Of a stretch of DNA of 41,481 bases, positions 36,490 to 41,481 are shown piece after piece; within the stretch, counting starts at the first letter, position 1, and the number at the start of each line of letters is the position of its first letter. Below the pieces are notes generated by a model. That model ran no database searches and was not told where the DNA came from. It saw nothing but the letters and a program-made list of their open reading frames with translations. Origin of the DNA: Pseudonocardiaceae bacterium (GTDB lineage Bacteria > Actinomycetota > Actinomycetes > Mycobacteriales > Pseudonocardiaceae). The stretch is taken from positions 1 to 41,481 of the forward strand of contig WHSY01000019.1 in NCBI GenBank assembly GCA_009379815.1, in the 5' to 3' direction. Made by a program: the position numbers and the translations under genes.

Positions 36490-37389
36490 GTGGCAGACGT
36501 GATCGCCGCCGGAGGCCTGCTGTGGCGGCCCGGCCCTGCGGGCGGCGCCGAGGTCGCGGTGGTGCACCGACCACGGTACGACGACTGGTCGCTGCCCAAG
36601 GGCAAGCCGGAGGACGGGGAGCCGCTGGCCGCAGCCGCGGCGCGCGAGATCGTCGAGGAAACCGGTCACATCCCCGTGCTGGGTCAGCGCTTGCCCGATG
36701 TGCGCTACCCGGTGCCGGCCGGGCAGAAGACGGTCCACTACTGGACCGCCCGCGTGGCCGGTGGGGCATTCGAAGCCAGCGAGGAGGTCGACGAGTTGCG
36801 CTGGCTGCGCGCAGGGCAGGCGCAGCAGCTGCTCAGCTACGCGCACGACCGCAGGTTGCTGGCCGGCCTCGACGGCGCCACCACGATCGACGCCACCATC
36901 CTGCTGGTGCGCCACGCCGCGGCCGGCAAGCGCGAGGATTGGCACGGCGACGACGACCTGCGCCCGCTGAGCGGGACCGGCAAGCTGCAGGCCGAGGGGC
37001 TGCGCCGGGTGCTGCCGCTGTTCGGCGCGCGCCGGGTGCACTCCGCGCCGCGCACCAGGTGCCGGCAGACCGTGGCCGACCTCGCGGCCGACCTCGGGGT
37101 CGAGGTGGTCGACGAACCGCTGCTGTCCGAGGAGGGCTACTGGGCCGACCCCGTGGCTGCGCTACGCAAGGTGGTGTCGATCGCGCAGCCGGCTCCCGGT
37201 TCGGCGGTGGTGTGCAGTCAGGGCGGAGCGATCCCCCATATCATCGGGTCGTTGCGCGCCAGGGTCGGGCAGCCCGAGATGAACTTGCGCAGCCGCAAGG
37301 GCAGCTTCTGGCTGCTCGGCTTCTCGACCACCCCCGGTGGCGTGCGCCGGCTCGTCACCGCCGATCACCATCCCGACGCTCTCAGCTGA
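36490..37389 (+). CDS. mutT1: MutT1-like Nudix hydrolase with C-terminal histidine phosphatase domain
   Basis: The 299 residues combine a Nudix domain and a histidine phosphatase domain, the MutT1 architecture (8-oxo-(d)GTP and diadenosine polyphosphate hydrolysis in mycobacteria). The Nudix box runs from GKPEDGE to REIVEETG (residues 38-59) with all consensus positions. The phosphatase domain begins ILLVRHAAAGKRED (RHA at 141-143, in place of RHG) and includes HSAPRTRCRQTVADL. The start is GTG, 7 bp after the ppk1 stop, with AGGAG 10 nt upstream inside ppk1, so the two form an operon. A small GC stem (37396-37408) follows the stop. Confidence 0.94.
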   Translation: MADVIAAGGLLWRPGPAGGAEVAVVHRPRYDDWSLPKGKPEDGEPLAAAAAREIVEETGHIPVLGQRLPDVRYPVPAGQKTVHYWTARVAGGAFEASEEVDELRWLRAGQAQQLLSYAHDRRLLAGLDGATTIDATILLVRHAAAGKREDWHGDDDLRPLSGTGKLQAEGLRRVLPLFGARRVHSAPRTRCRQTVADLAADLGVEVVDEPLLSEEGYWADPVAALRKVVSIAQPAPGSAVVCSQGGAIPHIIGSLRARVGQPEMNLRSRKGSFWLLGFSTTPGGVRRLVTADHHPDALS

Positions 37390-37449
37390 TCACAGCCGCC
37401 CCCGGCGGTCGGTGTCCGTGAACTTCGGTGTCCGTGGAGTCTCAGCGGC

Positions 37450-38115
37450 TCACTTCGTGCTCGACTTCTTGACGGCCTTGTTCGTGCCGGACTTGGCCGG
37501 CGCCTTCGCCACCGCGTTGTTCGACTTCGCGGTGTTCGACTTCGCGGTGTTCGACTTCGCGGTGTTCGACTTCGCGGTGCTGGACTTGGCAGCGCTGGGC
37601 TTCGCGGTGCTGGACTTGGCAGCGCTGGACTTGGCAGCGCTGGGCTTCGCGGCACTCGACTTCGCGGTGCTGGACTTCGCCGCAGCGGCCGCCTTCGTCG
37701 TGCTCGCCTTGGTGGCCGTCGACCGGGCTGCCGCGGTGCGCGCGGTACCACTGCCCGAGGCCGCGCGGCCCGTCGCCGTCGTCGCCCCACGGCCGGACCC
37801 GGCGGCCTGCTTGGCCGCCGAGGTGGCACGCGGCAGCTTCTTCGCACCACTGACCACGTCCTTGAACGTGGTCCCGGGGCGGAACGCCGGCACGGTGGTC
37901 TTCTTGACCCGCACGGCCTCGCCGGTTCGAGGGTTGCGCGCCATGCGGGCAGCCCTGGCCCGCTTCTCGAAAACCCCGAACCCGGTGATCGTCACCTTGT
38001 CGCCCTTGTGAACTGATCGGACGACGACATCGACCAGACCATCCACTGCGTCGGCCGCGGTCTTGCGGTTGCCGAGGCGCTCGGTGAGCGCATCGATGAG
38101 CTCAGCCTTGTTCAC
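37450..38115 (-). CDS. hupB: HU-like DNA-binding protein with long Lys/Ala/Ser tail
   Basis: Nucleoid protein of 221 residues. The first about 92 are a normal HU fold: [60 protein letters not shown]. The rest is a basic low-complexity tail of the mycobacterial HupB/HlpA type, here rich in [10 protein letters not shown] units and ending in four exact TAKSN repeats. Serines replace many of the Ala/Pro seen in mycobacterial PAKK repeats. The start is GTG at 38115 with GGAGG 6 nt upstream; the frame is open to 38535 across the leuD end but that part is not coding. It converges on mutT1. Confidence 0.95.
   Translation of the reverse strand: MNKAELIDALTERLGNRKTAADAVDGLVDVVVRSVHKGDKVTITGFGVFEKRARAARMARNPRTGEAVRVKKTTVPAFRPGTTFKDVVSGAKKLPRATSAAKQAAGSGRGATTATGRAASGSGTARTAAARSTATKASTTKAAAAAKSSTAKSSAAKPSAAKSSAAKSSTAKPSAAKSSTAKSNTAKSNTAKSNTAKSNNAVAKAPAKSGTNKAVKKSSTK
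37520..37579 (-). repeat. 15-bp tandem repeat inside hupB, 4 copies
   Basis: TTCGACTTCGCGGTG (plus strand) repeats at 37520, 37535, 37550 and 37565 without a change and encodes TAKSN four times in the HupB tail. Further imperfect 15-bp units with [10 protein letters not shown] coding continue to about 37690. Exact nucleotide identity suggests recent slippage expansion. Confidence 0.9.
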
Positions 38116-38273
38116 TTCCGTCCTCCGATACAGACGCTGCGCACTCCCGCCCAACTCACCGGGACGGGTTGACTGCCACCGTATGACGAGCGACGCGAGA
38201 ACACCACGCGCCACGCCTGCAGATGTCACCGAAAGTGCCTGTACCGCAACCGTTTTCAGGGCTACTGGCCGCG

Positions 38274-38876
38274 TCAGCCACCCCGAACCGGTGTGGTGGT
38301 GGGCATCCACGACGGACGGGCGATCTCGAAGTCGGCGATCGCCTCGCTGTACCTCATGCTCAGACCGATGTCGTCGAGGCCCTCCAGCAACCGCCAGCGC
38401 GTGTAGTCGTCGATGCTGAAGGAGACCGTCAGATCCTTGGCCTGGACGGTCTTCTCGGTGAGGTCGACGGTCACCTGGGTCCCCGGCTCGCTGTCCAACA
38501 GCTTCCACAGCAGTTCGACGTCGGGCTGCTCGCATTGCGCCGCCAGCAGTCCCTGCTTGCCGGCATTACCGCGGAAGATGTCGGCGAACCGCGACGAGAT
38601 GACGACGCGGAAGCCATAGTCCGACAGCGCCCACACGGCGTGTTCCCGTGAGGACCCCGTCCCGAAGTCGGGTCCGGCCACCAGCACGCTGCCCGACCGG
38701 AAGGGCTCGGAGTTGAGCACGAAGTCCTGCTCGGCACGCCAGGCCGAGAACAGCCCGTCGGCGAATCCCGTCCGGCTGACCCGCTTGAGGTACACGGCCG
38801 GGATGATCGTATCGGTATCCACATTGGACCGGCGCAGCGGGACGCCTACGCCGGTGTGACGGGTGAACGGTTGCAT
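38274..38876 (-). CDS. leuD: 3-isopropylmalate dehydratase small subunit
   Basis: Small subunit of the leucine-pathway isomerase that converts 2- to 3-isopropylmalate. The 200 residues show [36 protein letters not shown], and [21 protein letters not shown]. The ATG at 38876 has AGGAGGG about 9 nt upstream. It lies 71 bp downstream of leuC, in one operon. That gap contains a short GC-rich motif also found after ndgR. Confidence 0.97.
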   Translation of the reverse strand: MQPFTRHTGVGVPLRRSNVDTDTIIPAVYLKRVSRTGFADGLFSAWRAEQDFVLNSEPFRSGSVLVAGPDFGTGSSREHAVWALSDYGFRVVISSRFADIFRGNAGKQGLLAAQCEQPDVELLWKLLDSEPGTQVTVDLTEKTVQAKDLTVSFSIDDYTRWRLLEGLDDIGLSMRYSEAIADFEIARPSWMPTTTPVRGG

Positions 38877-38902
38877 GCTTGCGCTCCCTCCTGTCGATCA
38901 TT

Positions 38903-38928
38903 GCCCGAACGCCGCGTCGGCGCAACCG
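38903..38928. repeat. Short repeat C, copy 1, in the leuC-leuD gap
   Basis: CCCGAACGCCGCGTCGGCGC, then AACCGG, closely resembles CCCGAACGCGGCGTTGGCGC at 41246-41265. Two copies in one window suggest a dispersed element, but it is short and imperfect. Confidence 0.45.
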
Positions 38929-38947
38929 GGGCACGTGTTGTCGGGGG

Positions 38948-40372
38948 TCAATCCAGGTCATCGGGTGCCGACAGGCTGCCCCGCACCGCCGTCGCGGCGG
39001 CCACGAGCGGCGACACCAGGTGGGTACGGCCACCCTTGCCCTGCCGGCCCTCGAAGTTGCGGTTCGACGTCGACGCGGCACGCTCGCCCGGCGCGAGCTG
39101 ATCGGGATTCATTCCCAGGCACATCGAGCAGCCGGCGGAACGCCACTGCGCACCGGCCGCGGTGAACACCTCGTGCAGCCCCTCGGCCTCGGCCTGGGCA
39201 CGCACCTGCATCGACCCCGGTACGACCAGCATCCGCAGGCCGTCGCGCACCGAACGGCCCCGCAGCACGCCGGCCGCGGCCCGCAGGTCCTCGATGCGCC
39301 CGTTGGTGCACGAGCCGAGGAACACGGTGTCCACGGCGATCTCGCGCAGCGGCGTCCCGGGCATGAGATCCATGTAGGACAGTGCCTTCTCGACCGTGAT
39401 CCGCTCGCCGTCGTCGGTGATCCCGCCCGGGTCGGGCACCCGCTCGGACAGCGGCAGGCCCTGGCCGGGATTGGTGCCCCAGGTCACGAACGGCACCAGC
39501 GAATCGGCGTCGATGTGCACCTCGGCGTCGAACGTCGCGTCGCCGTCGGTACGCAGCGAGCGCCAGTACTCCACCGCGTCGTCCCAGTCGGCACCCTGCG
39601 GCGCGTGCGGGCGGCCCTCGAGGTAGTCGAACGTGGTCTCGTCCGGCGCGATCATCCCCGCCCGCGCCCCGGCCTCGATCGACATGTTGCAGATGGTCAT
39701 CCGGGCTTCCATCGACAGGCTCTCGATCGCGCTGCCGCGGTACTCGAGCACGTAGCCCTGCCCGCCCCCGGTGCCGATCTTCGCGATCACGGCGAGGATG
39801 ATGTCCTTGCTGGTCACGCCGCGCGGCAGCGCGCCATCGGCCGTTTCGGCGCTGTCTACCGTGATCGCCATGGTCTTGAACGGGCGCAGCGGCAGCGTCT
39901 GGGTGGCCAGCACGTGCTCCACCTCGGAGGTCCCGATGCCGAACGCGAGCGCGCCGAACGCACCGTGCGTGGACGTGTGGCTGTCACCGCATACGACGGT
40001 CAGGCCCGGCTGGGTCAGGCCCAGCTGAGGTCCCATGACGTGGACGATCCCCTGCTCGGCGTCGCCCATCGGGTGCAGCCGGACGCCGAACTCCGCACAG
40101 TTGCGGCGCAGCGTGTCCACCTGGGTCGCCGAGACCTCGTCGGCGATCGGGAGCTCGATGTCCTGGGTAGGGACGTTGTGGTCCTCGGTTGCGATGGTGA
40201 GGTCAGGGCGGCGCACCGGCCGCCCGGCCAGCCGCAGGCCGTCGAAGGCCTGCGGGCTGGTCACCTCGTGCACCAGGTGCAGGTCGATGTAGAGCAGGTC
40301 GGGCTCGCCACCGGCACCTCCGGCGCGCACGACATGGGTGTCCCAGACCTTTTCCGCGAGCGTGCGGCCCAT
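38948..40372 (-). CDS. leuC: 3-isopropylmalate dehydratase large subunit
   Basis: Aconitase-family 4Fe-4S enzyme of leucine synthesis, 474 residues. It shows [47 protein letters not shown], the cluster-binding [14 protein letters not shown] and [12 protein letters not shown], and [15 protein letters not shown]. The ATG has GAGG 7 nt upstream. It is divergent from ndgR, whose protein represses leuCD in related genera; a palindrome between them is the likely operator. Confidence 0.97.
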   Translation of the reverse strand: MGRTLAEKVWDTHVVRAGGAGGEPDLLYIDLHLVHEVTSPQAFDGLRLAGRPVRRPDLTIATEDHNVPTQDIELPIADEVSATQVDTLRRNCAEFGVRLHPMGDAEQGIVHVMGPQLGLTQPGLTVVCGDSHTSTHGAFGALAFGIGTSEVEHVLATQTLPLRPFKTMAITVDSAETADGALPRGVTSKDIILAVIAKIGTGGGQGYVLEYRGSAIESLSMEARMTICNMSIEAGARAGMIAPDETTFDYLEGRPHAPQGADWDDAVEYWRSLRTDGDATFDAEVHIDADSLVPFVTWGTNPGQGLPLSERVPDPGGITDDGERITVEKALSYMDLMPGTPLREIAVDTVFLGSCTNGRIEDLRAAAGVLRGRSVRDGLRMLVVPGSMQVRAQAEAEGLHEVFTAAGAQWRSAGCSMCLGMNPDQLAPGERAASTSNRNFEGRQGKGGRTHLVSPLVAAATAVRGSLSAPDDLD

Positions 40373-40427
40373 TGCCGAACCTCATCTCCCACGAGGTCGC
40401 CCGCATCGCTGACCGCGCCTGACGACC

Positions 40428-40464
40428 TGGACTTCTCAAATTTCGGGACGATAGTATCGTCTCG
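40428..40464. promoter_or_regulatory. ndgR promoter and palindromic operator between leuC and ndgR
   Basis: GACGATA-g-TATCGTC (40447-40461) is a perfect 7-bp palindrome, extended by CG/CG with one mismatch to 40444-40464. It overlaps the -10 TAGTAT (40452-40457), which is preceded 18 bp away by the -35-like TGGACT (40428-40433) and followed by 6 nt and the ndgR GTG. On the other strand TACTAT could serve as the leuC -10. A repressor bound here would block both genes. Confidence 0.6.
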
Positions 40465-41165
40465 TGGGACAGCATAGCGGCATCGGGGTGCTGGACAAGG
40501 CCGTGACGGTACTGCGCGCCGTGGCCGACAGTCCCTGCGGGTTGGCCGAGCTGTGCGCACGGACCGACCTGCCCCGCGCCACCGCGCACCGCCTGGCCGT
40601 GGGGCTCGAGGTGCACCGCATGCTGGCACGGGACACCGACGGGCGGTGGCGGCCCGGCCCCGCGCTCGACGAGCTCGGCAACGGCTCGGTCGACCCGCTG
40701 CTCGCCGCTGCCGCCACGGTGCTGCCGCGGCTGCGCGATCTGACCGGGGAGAGCGTGCAGCTCTATCGCCGGGACGGCATGGTGCGGGTCTGCGTCGCCA
40801 CAGCCGAGCCCCCCAGCGGGCTGCGCGACACCGTTCCGGTCGGTGCGCGGCTACCCATGACGGCGGGATCGGGCGCCAAGGTGCTGGTGGCCTGGGCCGA
40901 CCCGGCCACCCAGCGCACCGTGCTGGCCGAGGCGGTGTTCGGCGAGCGGGTACTCGCCGAGGTGCGCCGGCGCGGCTGGGCGCAGAGCGTGGCCGAGCGC
41001 GAGTCCGGGGTGGCGAGCGTGTCCGCGCCGGTGCGCGATTCGGCCGGGGGTGTGGTGGCGGCGGTGTCGGTCTCGGGCCCCGTGGAGCGGATCGGAAGGC
41101 GCCCCGGCATCCGGTGGGCCGCCGACCTGCTCGCCGCGGCGGAGGCACTGCAGCATCGCCTGTGA
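40464..41165 (+). CDS. ndgR: IclR-family regulator NdgR/LtbR-like
   Basis: The 233 residues match the NdgR type of IclR regulators, which control leucine and other amino acid genes in Streptomyces and Corynebacterium. It starts GIGVLDKAVTVLRAV and has a winged HTH (LAELCARTDLPRATAHRLAV). The effector domain includes LTGESVQLYRRDGMVRVC, GLRDTVPVGARLPM, GSGAKVLVAWADP, RRRGWAQSVAERESGVASVS and APVRDSAGGVVAAVSVSGP. The GTG start has no Shine-Dalgarno and is 6 nt after TAGTAT, so it is probably leaderless. Divergence from leuC matches the family. Confidence 0.95.
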   Translation: MGQHSGIGVLDKAVTVLRAVADSPCGLAELCARTDLPRATAHRLAVGLEVHRMLARDTDGRWRPGPALDELGNGSVDPLLAAAATVLPRLRDLTGESVQLYRRDGMVRVCVATAEPPSGLRDTVPVGARLPMTAGSGAKVLVAWADPATQRTVLAEAVFGERVLAEVRRRGWAQSVAERESGVASVSAPVRDSAGGVVAAVSVSGPVERIGRRPGIRWAADLLAAAEALQHRL

Positions 41166-41172
41166 CCGCTGT

Positions 41173-41234
41173 CGGGATCGGGCACTTGCGGGATCGGGCA
41201 CTTGCGGGATCGGGCACTTGCGGGATCGAGCATG
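41173..41234 (+). repeat. 16-bp tandem repeat, 3.9 copies
   Basis: CGGGATCGGGCACTTG repeats exactly at 41173, 41189 and 41205, with a diverged fourth copy at 41221-41234. It starts 7 bp after the ndgR stop. There are no spacers between units, so it is not CRISPR. Confidence 0.9.
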
Positions 41235-41245
41235 CCCGAACGGCC

Positions 41246-41270
41246 CGAACGCGGCGTTGGCGCAACGCCG
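41246..41270. terminator. Hairpin after ndgR, overlapping repeat C copy 2
   Basis: CGGCGTT (41252-41258) and AACGCCG (41264-41270) form a 7-bp stem with a 5-nt loop. It is a possible terminator for ndgR and for the tRNA transcript from the other side. It overlaps the second copy of the CCCGAACGC motif. The rest of 41271-41332 shows nothing. Confidence 0.5.
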
Positions 41271-41332
41271 GACACAGCGGACACGAGCAGGCCCCCGGGC
41301 CCCATGGTGGGACCGGGGACCTGCTGCGGATG

Positions 41333-41405
41333 TAGCCCCGACGGGATTTGAACCCGCGCTACCGCCTTGAGAGGGCGGCGTCCTAGGCCGCTAGACGACG
41401 GGGCC
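41333..41405 (-). tRNA. tRNA-Glu (anticodon CUC)
   Basis: On the minus strand the acceptor GGCCCCG pairs with CGGGGCT (one G-U pair). The anticodon stem CCGCC/GGCGG holds the loop CTCTCAA with anticodon CTC. The T-arm shows GGGTTCAAATCCC. It is 73 nt to the discriminator A; CCA is not encoded. It is next to tRNA-Gln, as in M. tuberculosis near leuC. Confidence 0.95.
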
Positions 41406-41428
41406 GAGAACACGATGGATCGCGTCCG

Positions 41429-41481
41429 CTGGGGTACCAGGACTCGAACCTAGACTAACTGAACCAGAATCAGTCGTGCTG
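41429..41481 (-). tRNA. tRNA-Gln (anticodon CUG), cut by the window end
   Basis: Only the 3' part is in the window. The minus strand shows anticodon stem ACTGA/TCAGT around loop TTCTGGT (anticodon CTG), the T-arm GGTTCGAGTCC, and the acceptor TACCCCA with discriminator G. The D-arm and 5' acceptor strand lie beyond 41481. Confidence 0.92.

Noticed and set aside
36837-37055. Antisense small ORF inside mutT1
   Set aside because: Falls in the histidine phosphatase domain coding region with no start signals; shadow frame.

Overview
This is chromosomal DNA of a very GC-rich actinobacterium. GTG starts are common, and the genes include an NdgR-type IclR regulator, a SepIVA-like coiled-coil protein, a PEP/phospholactate guanylyltransferase for coenzyme F420, a lysine-rich-tailed HU protein and a DUF742 protein. 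Together with the dispersed palindromes, these point to the Pseudonocardiaceae or a close relative; this is inference from gene content, not a sequence search. Gene order largely follows the Mycobacterium tuberculosis block from about Rv2921c to Rv2993, without the PDIM/PGL lipid locus that M. tuberculosis carries between sepIVA and coaD.

Layout. 1-411 is the end of an unrecognised winged-helix gene. 536-12738 is a mostly minus-strand housekeeping run: ftsY, smc, acyP, an F420-type luciferase-like oxidoreductase, mutM, rnc, rpmF, DUF177, sepIVA, coaD and rsmD, with a sodium:solute symporter inserted on the plus strand between ftsY and smc. 12833-13725 is a frameshifted ATPase relic with a copy of one palindromic repeat on each side. 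13758-25681 holds pyc, a small membrane protein, recG, a DAK2-domain kinase gene, rpmB, ung, a GNAT acetyltransferase, thiL, a ligand-binding-only Lrp protein and a DUF3515 protein. 25755-27622 holds an orphan DUF742 gene and ddl. 27634-31578 is an accessory block in a place where M. tuberculosis has ddl next to gpsA: a MocR regulator, an FMN-binding oxidase-like protein, a cysteine dioxygenase and a cystathionine lyase. 31655-41165 holds gpsA, an acyltransferase, fbiD, ppk1, mutT1, hupB, leuD, leuC and ndgR. The window ends in tRNA-Glu and a cut tRNA-Gln.

The most interesting signal is in the leader of the cysteine dioxygenase gene. A near-consensus promoter (TTGACC, 17 bp, TTGGAT) is placed to start transcription at the GTG of an unannotated 26-codon ORF whose end reads VDLRLVASALC, the signature of actinobacterial cysteine leader peptides. 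The leader's Cys codon and the codons after it are a perfect 10-nt complement of the Shine-Dalgarno region of the cysteine dioxygenase gene, and two further 7-bp pairings compete. This looks like a cysteine-sensing translational switch on a cysteine-catabolic gene.

Other recurrent structure: a 42-46 bp palindrome family (GTGAGTGGCGATACGAG core) in three copies, one of which supplies the stop codons of two convergent genes; a nested GCGAAGGGGCCCTTCGC palindrome; two short tandem arrays; and several starts lying exactly 6 nt after a -10-like hexamer, as expected of leaderless mRNAs.
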